From Strongylocentrotus droebachiensis (taxonomy: Eukaryota; Echinodermata; Echinoidea; Camarodonta; Strongylocentrotidae): 64,000 nt of DNA. Position 1 is the first letter of the stretch. Each line of letters opens with the position of its first letter. The stretch covers positions 248,001-312,000 of the forward strand of contig JAVYIG010000884.1 in the NCBI GenBank assembly GCA_035222895.1, written 5' to 3'. Made by a program: the position numbers and the translations under genes. Under the pieces are notes generated by a model. It saw only the letters and a program-made list of their open reading frames with translations. It searched no databases and was not told the DNA's origin. Below are positions 34,122 to 46,087 of the stretch, piece after piece.

Positions 34122-35144
34122 ATGTTTCAACGGGAGGAACTTTCACTCAAAAGCAAAATATATTTGGTGATTGTTTTTATTGTATTCAGTAGCATATCTA
34201 CATGTGGAGCTCAAACATTAAAAGTCAAGGTTGGCGAAGAGGCAATATTTGATTTTAGATATCCATGTGACAGTACAAAGGTCACACTGCAGCATTCATA
34301 CAGACTACCATTTTACAATTCTAATAATCCAGGATCTGTCCCATATCCTCCAAATTACCTTCTGGAAAATCAAAATAATACTGTCAGAAATGAGTGCTCA
34401 CTGCACCTCATCATTAACCCTGTGTCAAGAGACGATCAAGGTACCTACGTTCTCACTGCTTACGAGAATGGTGAAATGCTACCTGACTATCCTAGAATCT
34501 ATTTGGGTGTTGATTATCCTCCTGGAAAGGCATCGTGTGAAAAAAGCAACGATTATAATGATGGGGAGTGGGTCTCGCTGCAATGTACAGCTCCAGTAGG
34601 GACTCTCCCAGGCCAGATTGTATGTTATCAAAATGGCATGAGATTACCAAAGGGAAATGAACTGAGAGAAAGTGATCAAAATTTAAATCAGCTCATCCTA
34701 GCTAGGTTAGATAATGTGGTTTATTGTTGTTCTTCCGTCTTAACTGGCTTGGAAGACAAGTGTAACTGTACAGACTGTAGATTGGATCTAATGAGTGATA
34801 GTGTCTCTGACATAGAAGATCCCTGTCCGCAACTAATGTCCACACACCTTCCAACATCAACCCACAATGTCAGCGCAGATAAGATGAATTCTTCATCTTC
34901 AAATCTTGTAACAGCACCAGTAAAATATCCTGGAAATCACAAGAACTCTTCTTACTGGATAGTGGCCTGTGCACTAATTACGGTAATCTCTGTTTTGGCC
35001 GTCATTACTTTGAGCATAGCATTTACATGTATGTATCGCCGCAAAGTAAAGGAATTGGCACGACTGCAACATAGCTCAACACCAGAAAGTACAGATCCAT
35101 GCTTACCAGTTGATAGAGAGGAAGTGGTGGAGCATAATGTGTAG
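34122..35144 (+). CDS. Ig-4: two-Ig-domain single-pass membrane protein
   Basis: 340 residues in one exon, the best-preserved member. It has a signal peptide at 1-30 (SKIYLVIVFIVFSSISTCGA), Ig-like domain 1 at about 31-130 (Cys 49 and 92; RDDQGTY), and domain 2 at about 132-205 (SLQC 155; YCC 201-203). The knot reads CNCTDCRLD, with Trp of WGWDP lost and one extra Cys, unlike the other members. N-glycosylation sites include NNT, NCT, NSS twice. The helix lies at about 279-303 (IVACALITVISVLAVITLSI), followed by a YRRKVK stop-transfer and the tail CLPVDREEVVEHNV, which lacks tyrosine and therefore any ITIM or ITAM. The ectodomain is about 90% identical to Ig-1 (about 24 differences in 236 positions by eye). 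Confidence 0.88.
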   Translation: MFQREELSLKSKIYLVIVFIVFSSISTCGAQTLKVKVGEEAIFDFRYPCDSTKVTLQHSYRLPFYNSNNPGSVPYPPNYLLENQNNTVRNECSLHLIINPVSRDDQGTYVLTAYENGEMLPDYPRIYLGVDYPPGKASCEKSNDYNDGEWVSLQCTAPVGTLPGQIVCYQNGMRLPKGNELRESDQNLNQLILARLDNVVYCCSSVLTGLEDKCNCTDCRLDLMSDSVSDIEDPCPQLMSTHLPTSTHNVSADKMNSSSSNLVTAPVKYPGNHKNSSYWIVACALITVISVLAVITLSIAFTCMYRRKVKELARLQHSSTPESTDPCLPVDREEVVEHNV

Positions 35145-35177
35145 CATTATTTAGGCAGATATAATTAAAAATCAAAT

Positions 35178-35410
35178 AGGAGGTGAGTTGACTCAGTCTG
35201 TATTAAAAGCGTCTGCCTGTGAAACCAAAGATCGTGGGTTCAAATCCAACCCAGGTGGATGACTGAAGCCTGCATTGTGTGTTAACGTGCCCCTCCCGTG
35301 CTTCATAGATGCAGGCTATGTAAGTTGAAAACACTCTGTCCCTCGGAGAGGATGTTAAATGGAGGCCCCATGCAGAGAGTCACTACCTCTGCACATTAAA
35401 AACCCATCTT
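35178..35410 (+). mobile_element. tRNA-derived SINE
   Basis: GGGTTCAAATCC at about 35235 matches the internal B-box of tRNA promoters, with an A-box-like stretch about 50 bases upstream (TGACTCAGTCTG). The body contains CCTCGGAGAGGATGTTAAAT-GGAGGCCCC, a phrase I associate with marine invertebrate SINEs. It sits 33 bases after the Ig-4 stop codon. Confidence 0.7.
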
Positions 35411-36762
35411 TCAAATGCTGAACATTGGAATTCAACCTTTTTTCATTTTTTGGTCCCCTTTAATACTATGTGCTGCAGTTTGGTACTGATAAATATTGTG
35501 CAATTCCTCATTCTCCACCCTCCTCATCTCTCCTTGCATTTCTATGCCTCATTTTTGCTGAATTCCTCAACACCATTATCCCAATTATTATGCCTAGTCT
35601 GGCTTTCTATTTATTGCACTACATTTGGGTATTTTCTGTCATATTTTTATTCTGCGCAATATTTTCTGTTACGAGTTGACAGGTAAAGAGATGTGACTTT
35701 AAATAGACATGATATGTCATGATATGACATAGAATTGCTATATGCATAAACATGACTATAACTCTATTCATGAACATATTTTTTCTTAATGAATATAATA
35801 CATTACCTAAATTATTTTGATTACTTATCCTTAATAAGTTTTATGTAATACATTTTATGATAAAATCATATACAGTGTACAGTTGTATATTACTTGTGTA
35901 TAATGATGTTTTTATATTACGATGTCATTAGAATTAATTGATTACAATGTAAACAAGGCAATAACAACCAGTGGCTGCATTTAATTTTCTTTGCCTTAAA
36001 CCAAATCAATTCAATAAAATTTCAATATTTTTTTTAAACATTATAAATCAAACATTACTTTCATAAATGCAAGCATGTATGGTGAACTGTTGATGTTGCT
36101 ATATGCCTTTTAATACTGCTGTATGATATAAACAGTCTTTTCACAATGTTGCCATGTGAACTGAATACGGATGAATGATATAAAGCAAACTTTTGACTTT
36201 CTTTATATTTGGTTTAATAAGTTGTAAGTTCCAAAATGCATCAAGATGAAATGTCAAATCTGTTTGCAGTATTTGAAATAAACATGATGAAAGTGTATGC
36301 TGTTCTGGTACATCTAGTCGTTGGCATCAGTACGGTGCATGTAAATACAATCTAGAAAAAAATGTACATAATCATCATTTCTTGCAATGTAACATATTAA
36401 TTCTGGGTCTTTGTGACGTACTAAAACTTTTAACCAAGATATTTCTTTGAGCTGTAAAGCATTTCCTAGGTAAATGTGCCCGGTTACTTTCTTGAAAACT
36501 ATTTACAAGTGCATTGTCTTGGAAACGCTATCAAAATGATTATTCTAAATTTGAGTCACAATCACTTGATAAAGACATAAATTCAGGACCTAATAAAACT
36601 GTTGGATTTAAAATACTCTTGTGACACTCTTCTTCATCATTTTTTGGTTCATGTTATGCCAACACATGGACTCACTTTCAGATACAAGCATGTCATAATG
36701 TATTTCTTACTGTTGAGATTTTTTGACCCATTATCTTTAGCCTAACTTCAACAAAACACACA
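35411..36762. other. Ig-4 3' flank
   Basis: AT-rich. One or two units of the CACAATGTTGCCATGTG repeat lie at about 36080-36190. Overlapping hydrophobic open frames at 35450-35686 are low-complexity and have no start context or paralogue. Confidence 0.45.
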
Positions 36763-37376
36763 TGACAGAGAGAGAGAGAGAGAGAGAAAGAAGAGAAAGA
36801 GAGAGAAGAAAGAGAGAGAGAGAGAGAGAGAAGAGAGAGAGAGAAAGAAGAGAGAGAGAAAGAAGAGAGAAAGAAGAGAGAGAGAAGAGAGAAAGAGAAG
36901 AGAGAGAGAGAGAAGAGAGAGAGAGAAGAGAGAGAGAAAGAAGAGAGAGAGAAAGAAGAGAGAGAGAAAGAAGAGAGAGAGAGAGAAAGAAGAGAGAGAG
37001 AAAGAAGAGAGAGAGAAAGAAGAGAGAGAGAAAGAAGAAAGAGAGAAAGAAGAGAGAGAGAAGAGAGAAAGAGAAGAGAGAGAGAGAAAGAGAGAGAGAG
37101 AAAGAAGAGAGAGAGAGAGAAGAGAGAGAAAGAAAGAAGAGAGAGAAAGAAAGAGGAGAGAGAAAGAAAGAAGAGAAAGAAGAGAGAGAGAAAGAAGGGA
37201 GAGAAAGAAGAGAGAGAGAAAGAAGAGAGACAGAGAGAGACAGAGAAAGAGAAAGAAAGAGAGAAAGAGAAAAAAAGAGAGAGAGAAGAGAGAGAAGAGA
37301 GAGAGAAGAGAGAGAGCGAGAAGAGAGAGAAAGAAAGAAGAGAGAGAGAAAGAGAAAGAAGAGAGAAAGAGAAAAA

Positions 37377-37410
<34 letters not shown>

Positions 37411-37436
37411 AAGGAGAGGGAAAGAAGAGAGAAAGA

Positions 37437-37467
<31 letters not shown>

Positions 37468-37487
37468 AAAGTGAGGTAGGAGAGAGA
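36763..37487 (+). repeat. GA/GAA purine tract after Ig-4
   Basis: 725 bases of (GA)n interrupted by AAGAA, with no fixed long unit. It gives spurious Arg/Glu-rich and Ser/Leu-rich frames on the two strands. It occupies the same relative place as the GA array after Ig-1. Confidence 0.95.
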
Positions 37488-37740
37488 GGCAAGAAGATAT
37501 TCTGGAAATGAGCACCATTGTTCATATCCATTTTTTCAATTTTTGAAAGAATGAGGGGAGAAAATGAAATACAAAGATACAAAGAAAGGGAAATATTACA
37601 TAAAACTAAGAATTTAAATTTATAATTTTTTCATATTGATATATACTAATTTTAAACAAAAAGGTGAGTATATCATGGAATAAATTTTAAAAAAGTAGAG
37701 AAAGAGAGGGAGGGGTATATTAAAGGGGAGAGGGAAACAG

Positions 37741-37745
<5 letters not shown>

Positions 37746-37776
<31 letters not shown>
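37746..37776 (+). repeat. Short (GA)n tract
   Basis: Pure GAGA run, followed by a G-run; probably an outlier of the larger tract. Confidence 0.85.
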
Positions 37777-37777
<1 letters not shown>

Positions 37778-37964
37778 GGGGGAGTCTTCAGTCAGGACAT
37801 AGAGAATGAGGAATGGAGGGGCACATTTTGGAAGAGAAAAAGTGACCATTTTTGTTTGTACTAGTTTAATAATTCCTATATTTTAAATTCTCTTTCTAAA
37901 AAGAAAAACAAAAATGGGGATGATGAGAATGATTAGAAAGAGAGAGAGATAGAGAGGAGAGGGC

Positions 37965-38685
37965 ATACCTGCCAACCTGAGACAAGAGAAATTAGGAGTA
38001 AATTTTTCTGGATGGACTACGAGGTCGCGAACCACCGAAGGATTGGGGTAGTAGCCCGTAGATTGGGGGGGGGGGGGGGGGGGGGGGGTACACAGGACTT
38101 TAGGGTCTATTTTTTTTTCTCTCCATTTTAATGGTGCAAATGGGCCTTTTCCTTCAACCTTTTCGCCCCACACATAAACAATTTTTGTATTCTTTCTTAT
38201 ACTTCTGATTATGAACAGCACGAGTCTTACCCATTTTGTCCTTCAAAAATGGAGAAATCAACGAAGAAGAAGAATATAGTAGTAGTAATCCAAAATAAAT
38301 CCGAGGAAGTCCGGTAAATAACAAGCTTCCACGATCGCAGTCATCGCACAAGCATTGAAGAAAACACGCCAATGTATACAGTGTTTATGCACGGTGTATC
38401 AACTGCACATGTAATATAAATACACGTGGGCTATACGCATGCAGTTACTATGCAACAACGCTGCATGTAGTGTATGTATTAGTACAACGTCCGCACACAC
38501 TTTATCGATATAGCTTGCGCACGTGCTTCCATGTACTAGTACATGCAGTACATGGATAATGACTGCGGAACTAACGATCACGTTCGGGCTGCGCTGTGTA
38601 TATCTTCTATGAGCGCGAGCGCGGATGTCGGCGTGATCTGGTTATCAGTGCTGTGTTATGCTTTAGTCTTATGCAACAGTCGTTT

Positions 38686-38736
<51 letters not shown>

Positions 38737-38840
38737 AAAAAAATCAAAAAAATCGGAATTTTGAGGCATGCAATCGGAATTCGGAGTGGGTATGAAAAAA
38801 GCGGAGTAACTCCGCCTAAATCGGAGTGGTTGGCAGGTAT
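37965..38840. mobile_element. hAT-like non-autonomous element
   Basis: The ends ATACCTGCCAACC and GGTTGGCAGGTAT are perfect inverted repeats, flanked by GAGAGGGC (37957-37964) and GAGAGGGT (38841-38848), an 8-bp duplication with one change. Inside are a run of about 28 G and a run of about 44 A, which may mark assembly weak points. No coding sequence is convincing. Confidence 0.75.
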
Positions 38841-38848
38841 GAGAGGGT

Positions 38849-41049
38849 GCAGGATCAGAGTAATGGTAAAAGAAAGATAAAATGGATCAGAGAGGTTGGC
38901 AGGAGATGTATAGTATTAACAAGGACTATAAATATTTAAAAACACTTCTTTTTTTCTTCAGTCACCCTTGAATCTCACACATACTGTAGAGCTTGGCCTC
39001 TAACCCCCCCCCCCCCCCACGCCAATCATAACAAAGGATGAGTCATCGGAAGCCTGAAAAACATTTGCAGCTGAGAGAAGCACATGTCAGCTGAGAGATG
39101 AACAAGTGCACTAAATGTTCCCCTAGAATGCTTCTCTTTTTAAACAATATGCCATAAAATCTGGTAACCCTGGAGGTCAATCACGGTAAGCTAAAGATCT
39201 ACATGTATATACAGTTAACTTATTGAATTGTTAAATTATTCTTACCCTTATTCCTTAATTACCAGGCTTTGCCATTTTTTAATTATGTCTGTATGTGAAA
39301 AATTGAATTGTCCTGATTTATGTTTCTTGCAGAACAGTTTTGACCACTCAACCTTTGAACCTTGAGTTACGAAAAACACACACACACACCCACTCACACA
39401 AATCAAATTTACAAGAGGTATGAATAATTCAGTTGTTAACTATATATTATGTAGAATTAAGTAAAGAAATAAAATTATGAATGAGAGCTGACCTCTTTTC
39501 AAACTATTGTATTCTTCCCACTGAATGCCCTGATAGTGCACAAGTAGTGTACACTAATTCTGTATGCTGGTCCAACCAGGTGGTGGTAGTCTATGGTCCA
39601 ACTAACCAACTTTTTATTTTTTTAATTTGGAAGCGGTTTAAAAACTGCATATCTATTGCAAAGTGTACAGTCGACAGATTTTGTTCTTCTGAATTACTTT
39701 AATTATAATTACGGCACATGTTTGGATATTAATACTCAAGGGATGAAAAACAGCACTCATTTGAAAAACTAAATTCAAAAGGCAAAGACATTCAGAAGAA
39801 ACAAATCTGCTGACTACACACGTTAGATGTGCAGTTATTAAACTGCTTCCACAGCCATAGTTTATAGCAATGTTTATCGATATTAAACAAATTCTTTGTA
39901 TTTATAAAATAATTTTTTATGTAACACTGGTTGAATGAACAACTTTTCAGGGAGGTGTATTTTGACCGCCTTTATTTTTACTATCAGAGGCATGATAAAA
40001 GCACTAAAAATTACCACACCTGGATAAATATAACTTCATATGAGATATTCTGATATTAACCAAAGTTTGCATGCATTAAAAGGTAGTTTGCTGCTATAAA
40101 TGGTCAATTTAACATGTGTATATATATATATAGGAAGATTTAGATCTAACAACAGTAGTAAATCTAGCAGATGAGTTTTGTTATATCATTTTGGGGGTAC
40201 CTTGGTACCTGCCTGAAATTTGAGTGGGTACCCAAATTAAAAAGTCCCAGACGTAGTTGTGTGACACATAGAATATTAATGATAATCATTATTTGTCTTT
40301 CTGATAATCTAAATTAGCTATAAAACCTTGCTATCTATTAGATATCAAGGTTTTCTTAAAGAAATCTAAATTTAATATGAAGACAGAAAATATATGATTA
40401 CCGGTAGTTGATTACCGGAACCTAGACTTTACAATAAATGATACATATTGATACATGCTTTAAGTTATTAACTATAAACCTATCTATTATTTTGATCGTT
40501 TGGGGGTTTTGAGAAAGGAAAGTTTAGAGATTTACAATTGTAGGTTGAATATAATGGAGGTGGATCATTGAATTACTGTTCTCTTTGTTCTTATCTTCCT
40601 CCAGCCCACTCTTTGAACTGATGAAAACAAGATTCTGATGACAGAATTTTTTCTTGGACTAACAACTTTGGATATATTTCCTGTGACAAAAAGACAACCT
40701 TCAAGACAATGCATCATCTTCTATGCATGTAAAATCATCATCTCCTTTCATAGAGGCACTTTCCCGATTGAAGTACTGTCCATGTATAACGATGCACAGT
40801 GAGGAGTGAATTGACCTTGCTTGTTGTGCAATAATCTATCATTTGCAGACTTTTACCAATTTAAAACAAAATCTGTGCAAGTTGCATGACAAATTTGGAT
40901 GTAAAATTGATATTTTCAATCACACAAACTCTTTAAAAAAATATTCTTCAAACGCACACCGTTATTCAAATAGTAAACAATCACTATTGATGACTTCCCA
41001 GAGTTAAACCTATCTCTGCTTCTTGTTTGCTGCCCCCTTTGGATGTAAG
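38849..41049. other. Spacer upstream of Ig-5
   Basis: No gene was recognised. A C-run is at 39005. A 73-codon frame at 39481-39702 has no motif. The Ig-1/Ig-2/Ig-4 leader with its ATTATCTCACTC acceptor is not present here, so Ig-5 has a different 5' region. Confidence 0.4.
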
Positions 41050-42048
41050 ATGAGCAATTTTCTCATTTTCGTAACTCTGGTAACACTAGCCTCTTGTGAA
41101 GCTAGAATAATGCGTGTACGAGAGGGAGACATAGCAAAACTAGATTTCTCATATTCTTGTAACAGTACAAGAATTACATTGCAATATGGATATCGAGCCC
41201 CATGCTACAGCTCTGCAAATCCAGCATCTAAGTCGATGCCGACGAATCAGAAACTACAACTTGAGAACGGAAGTGATAGCTGTGCCATTCACTTGACAAT
41301 CAACCCTGTTTTAAGGGATGATGAGGGTACCTACATCCTCACGGCTTACAAGAATGGTGTCATGCTACCAGACTATCCAAGAATCGGTTTACGTGTTGAT
41401 TATCCTCCTGGTAAGGCATCGTGTGAATCAAGCAATGATTATAATGGTGAGGACTGGATCTCTCTGCGATGTACAGCTCCGCTAGGGACTCTCCCAGGCC
41501 TGATTGTATGCTATCAAAATGGCCTCAGGTTACCCCCATTTACTAATCCGGAACAAACGGATCGAATAATAGCTCAGACTTTACTAGCTAGATTTGTAGA
41601 TACAAATGTATTTTGTTGTTCTGCTTTGCTCGAGGAAAGCAAGAGTGAGTGTGAATGCAATGATTTTGGTTGGGACCCAATTCAAGAGACAGAATTAACC
41701 GAGATAAATGGCCCTTGCCCTACTCAGCTCTCATTTACTACACAAGATCCTACATCATCTAATACCCTTACTGGGGATGTTCAAATGGATTCTTCCAATT
41801 CTACCCTACCAAATAAAATCCCTGAGAAAACAACATTTTCTTGTGATAACAAAAGTTTGTGTAGTTCAATGCACCGCTTAATTCTTGTGGTTGTTATCCT
41901 TATTATGATTGATATCATTTTGAGTGCAGGGCACGTATTTAAGACTTGGAAAATTGAGAAAAGTCTTAGAAACCTTGGTAACTTGGATACATCCGATGTG
42001 ATACAGAACTTGAGATCACTGGTCAAAGAAAATGAAAATGTGATGTAA
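41050..42048 (+). CDS. Ig-5: diverged two-Ig-domain membrane protein
   Basis: 332 residues in one exon. ATG 41050 starts a short signal peptide (MSNFLIFVTLVTLASCEA). Ig-like domain 1 (about 18-116) has Cys at 37, 52 and 78 and RDDEGTY at 89-95. Domain 2 (about 118-192) has SLRC at 141 and VFCC at 189-190. The knot reads CECNDFGWDP; a Ser/Thr stalk with two more Cys (265, 271) follows. The membrane helix (about 277-293) contains an Asp at 288, unusual in a single-pass helix and absent from the other members. The tail KTWKIEKSLRNLGNLDTSDV is unrelated to the Ig-4 tail. AATAAA lies near 42401. Domain 2 from LPDYPRI to IVCYQNG stays very close to the other copies. Confidence 0.87.
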   Translation: MSNFLIFVTLVTLASCEARIMRVREGDIAKLDFSYSCNSTRITLQYGYRAPCYSSANPASKSMPTNQKLQLENGSDSCAIHLTINPVLRDDEGTYILTAYKNGVMLPDYPRIGLRVDYPPGKASCESSNDYNGEDWISLRCTAPLGTLPGLIVCYQNGLRLPPFTNPEQTDRIIAQTLLARFVDTNVFCCSALLEESKSECECNDFGWDPIQETELTEINGPCPTQLSFTTQDPTSSNTLTGDVQMDSSNSTLPNKIPEKTTFSCDNKSLCSSMHRLILVVVILIMIDIILSAGHVFKTWKIEKSLRNLGNLDTSDVIQNLRSLVKENENVM

Positions 42049-42130
42049 AAAAAAGAAAGAAAAAAAATACTGACAATAATTTATTATGGTCAGTAAGTAC
42101 CCTTTTAAGTGCCTGATTCTTCAAAGTTTA

Positions 42131-42214
42131 GTAAGACATGGAAAATTGAGAAGAGTCAAGGAAACGTAGGTAACTTGGAGACATCCAATGTGGTACAAAA
42201 TTTGAAAGGGATGA
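42131..42214 (+). pseudogene. Duplicate of the Ig-5 tail-coding segment
   Basis: Starting about 80 bases after the Ig-5 stop, an open segment encodes KTWKIEKSQGNVGNLETSNV, matching the Ig-5 tail with conservative changes. It is in an open frame to 42291. A weak acceptor (AAAGTTTAG) precedes it at 42130, so it could serve as an alternative 3' exon; more simply it is a local duplication. Confidence 0.7.
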
Positions 42215-42291
42215 TGAATTGTAAAACAGGTCTGAAACTATTAATTAAAGCAAAGTGCAACATTCATCATTGTTTTGATATGTTGATGTAG

Positions 42292-44829
42292 TAAGGAATT
42301 ATAAATATCTTTGTTTCAGATATTCAGTAAGAAGAAAAGAAAAGAAAGAAACATACAATGCAAGAAAAAAACATTGTATTGCCTATGAACCTTAAATGCC
42401 AATAAAGGTTCATTTGAGCTTATCTTTAAATTTTACCCCATTGTAGACAAACTAAATACTGTATTTAAAATAACACCTCCCCTAAAAACCTAAGCAAACC
42501 ATTACAAAAGCTGCAATAAGTTCTGTTACATGTATTTATTTGTTGTGATATTACTTATACATGTACCGGTACGTGTATAAGAAGTATTTAAAAACACTGC
42601 CAAAATGTATTTTTTTGTGCAATTTATTTTTTACAAAGTTAACAATGTAATTTTACCTCGCAGTAATATTCTTCGCCTTGATCATTACACGCCATCACAA
42701 TGTTTACCAGTACTTACCTTTAAAAGGTCATTGACTTTTACTGCAATGTGCTCCATTCATCATTTTTAAACCTAATATCATGTGCAACATTCATCATTTT
42801 AAACTGAAAGTGACTTGGTATTAAACATTGTTGAAGGTTGATGAAAAAAATTGCTTAATTTTTGTATAAAATGTTACTTATTATATTCCTTCTACTGTAC
42901 TAACCCTCTGACATGCAAAAAATTCTGAAAAAATTCTCAAACTACGAAGATATCTATGGTTTTCTTTGAAGGTGTCGATGTATGACACCCTCTAATAGTG
43001 ATTAACAGTAAATTCTCCCAACCATTTTTGAATTTTCCCAACCGCTTTTCCAAGAAAAAAAGACATAAAACAGGCTATAAAACATCTGTCAACACTTAAA
43101 TGTCTGGAATGGAATGTAGAGCTGTTTTATTGCTTTGTGACAATTTACATTTACATAAAAAGTAATTAAATTGTAATAATATAGTTGGGAGAATTAAGGA
43201 ATCGATCAGATCAGTTTTCCCCAATTTGTACCATGAATAATGGTCCGTTTTTCACTCAAATTTTCAGATTATCTTTAATTGTACATCTAGCATTGAAGTC
43301 ACTACCTTAGCACCACTATCTATCATCTTAACAATGTTACCAAGTCCCTTTAAGCATATACTGTATATGCGCTACCTGTAAATATGGACTGTATGATGTA
43401 AATATAAATGACTTTTAATCTAATGATGATGAACTCTTTTTGAAGATTTGAAGATTGAAGATTTGCTTTTGATGTCTACATAATGTGTAATAATTTTAAC
43501 CTTACAATTTGCACCATTCATCAAGGTTGTGTGTACGCTGTAAATGTAAATGACTTTTAATCTAATGATGAAAAACTCTTTTTCAGATTTTGAAGATTGA
43601 AGATTTGCTTTTGCTGTCTACATGAGAAAACATCTTTCACAAAAATAGGTATAAGACAATTGTTATGTCTTTTGATTCCAGCATCGCGGTTTGACACAAT
43701 TTAAACAGAAAAGTTGACTCAAAATTTTTGTTCCACTGCAACACTGCCTATTGCTACAAATAGGTAGGCTTGAAACTTGGTTCTGAGGCATTTTTCCATC
43801 GTAAGACAACCTTTATTGCAATAGTTCCTTTGCAATCATCATGTCATACCTGTTTCCCTGATGTAGTCCTTCATCAGTACTCTAACAATCTCAGGATATG
43901 CTCTTTTATTTAAGTTTAAATATTCTCAGGGTGAGCTCTTTTAAGTTCATAAAATGCAAGGTAAATATGGGACAAACACTTTGGTTTGTTTTTGGTTTGA
44001 AAAGTATTTTGCTTTACATACCACATTGCCTGTGATTCAGCTTATGAAATAATGTTTAACTTGTTCCCACAACTGCAATAATGTGAACAAAATCTGACTT
44101 ACCGTCCTGTGCAATATAACGTTTTTGTAACTATTGTACAAAGACCTTCCAAATAGTATTTTACCTTTCAAAGAAAAGCAACAAAGAAACTCAGGCTTTT
44201 CTCGCAGTTTACTGTGACAAGTACATGACTGAAAATTTTCTTTATATCTTGAATGTTGTTATTGTAAATTTAAATGTAATTTCAATAATTTAATCTGTTA
44301 TGATCTTCCATCTTTTATCTCAGTATAATGTGATGATGATGATGGAAATAAATGTCAAATTAATTCAATAATATTCCTGGGTAGTCTTTAGTATTGAGAT
44401 AATATAATGTCTGATGGCCTAAAGTACATGTACAGTATGTATCCAGCTTCATACATGTATATCATGAATTAATATGCAGAAAATATTCCACAACTTCAGG
44501 TAAAATTATACACTGTATTGACAACGGACATCTATCTGACGATTACATAATTTCTTTGATGTTTATATTGTCTGCTATGTAAAATGTATCTACTATATAC
44601 CAAGTGATGAATTATTGCTGCTTTAAATCGAAATTTCATATCATGCATAGTTTAAATCATACACTGTGTATTACATAGTACCTGTCGAAGGACATAACAT
44701 GAAATCTAATCTGTTTGTATGGTTTGATATGTATATATATCAATTGCTTGATTAATGAAATGTAAAATCATGATGCTGATTTTATCAAATTTCTTCTTCA
44801 TGAAATTTATAAAAGCACTACATCAATGC
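42292..44829. other. Spacer downstream of Ig-5
   Basis: AT-rich with no gene. A diverged direct repeat (GACTTTTAATCTAATGATGA ... TTGAAGATTGAAGATTTGCT) occurs at about 43410-43480 and 43550-43620. I searched the minus strand here for the missing MED25 exons and recognised none. Confidence 0.45.
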
Positions 44830-45310
44830 AGTACATTTTACTATTTTTAACTTTAAATCATGTGGTACGTTTCACTGTTTTTAACTTTCAGTCATGCTGC
44901 ACATTTCAATGTTTTTAACTTTAAATTATGCTGTACATTCACTGTTTTTAACAATAAATCATGTTGTACGTTCACTGTTTTTTACTTTAAATCTGCTGTA
45001 CGCTTTACTGTTTATAACTTTAAGTCATGATGTACGTTTCAATGTTTTTAACTTTAAATTATGCTGTACATTCACTGTTTTTAACAATAAATCATGCTGT
45101 ACTTTCACTGTTTTTTACTTTAAATCTGCTGTACGTTTCACTGTTTATAACTCTAAGTCATGATGTACGTTTCAATGTTTTTAACTTTAAATTGTGCTGT
45201 ACATTTTAATGTTTTTAATTTCAAATCATGCTGTACATTTTAATGTTTTTAACTTTTAACCATTTTGTACATTTTACTTATTTAACTTTAAATCATACTG
45301 TACATCATAC
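44830..45310 (+). repeat. About 40-bp minisatellite with higher-order copies
   Basis: Roughly twelve units of the form TTTTTAACTTTAAATCATG-CTGTACATTTCACTG. Groups of four repeat together (period about 165 bp between 44894 and 45209), so blocks were duplicated. The open frames across it are repeat read-outs. Confidence 0.85.
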
Positions 45311-45599
45311 TGTTAATAAGTATAATGTTTGTAGCTGTTTGTAATATTTTTTGACTGAAATAATTTGTAGAATTATTTGGAAATAAATTTCATTGCAGCT
45401 GAAGTTAATGATATTGATCCGTTTCATCTGGTTGTTCATGAGCCGACTTTTGCTATGGGAAAATTTTCTTTATTCTCTACTTTGTCAAAGATGGAGGGTG
45501 GAGTCTTTGATAATGACAGGGTTATAGGTTAGATTCAGAATAAGGATTAGAGGAATTTTGGTGAGATGTTATATTTGTTTGGTCCAGATTTGATGTTAC

Positions 45600-45835
45600 A
45601 ACTTCGACTGAAGTTAATAATTGACCGCATGTTACCTTTTGATATCGCATCATCATATGAAATACAATGGATCATCCAAGATTCTGTTGAACGTCTATAA
45701 AGTGCTAATTGGTCAAGCCCCTGGTTATATTGTAGAACTGTTGAAACTCCAGTCTCACAAACATACCTGTACTCACAAGCTGCACGGCTCCCAAGACACT
45801 CTATTATCATTGCGAACCACATTGCATTTGAAATA
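45600..45835 (+). pseudogene. Short LINE C-terminal remnant
   Basis: Encodes ILLNVYKVLIGQAPGYIVEL, which parallels ILVLTYKCIHELAPIYLQEL of the LINE at 22.6 kb, and continues to LLSLRTTLHLK. Only the end of the reverse transcriptase protein is present. Confidence 0.6.
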
Positions 45836-45864
45836 ACTCTTCTAGCTTCTATCTAAAGTATCTA

Positions 45865-46075
45865 CCTAGGTCTATCTATTTATCTATCTATATTTACCTA
45901 CATACCAATTAAGTTATCGATTATCAATTCATTAAGGTATCTATTTATTCATTTATTTATATATCTATCCATTCACTCATTCATTTGTATATTTGTTTAT
46001 ATCTATTTATATCTATCTCTCTCTATATATATATATCTATATATATTGACTATCTATCTATCTATCTATTGCTAT
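45865..46075. repeat. TATC/TATT-rich simple repeat
   Basis: Degenerate CTAT and ATTT tetranucleotide runs, ending in CTATCTATCTATCTATTG. Confidence 0.8.
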
Positions 46076-46087
46076 CCTTGTAATATT

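Noticed and set aside
35215..35260. Functional tRNA gene
   Set aside because: Only the B-box and a poor A-box are present with no cloverleaf; the downstream body marks it as a SINE.
36737..37582. Ser/Leu-rich and Arg/Glu-rich frames of up to 281 codons
   Set aside because: They are both strands of a GA microsatellite.
1394..42048. Identity of the Ig genes with the 185/333 (SpTrf) family
   Set aside because: The proteins have Ig domains, Cys-rich knots and a membrane helix and no Gly- or His-rich regions; only the GA-repeat context is similar.
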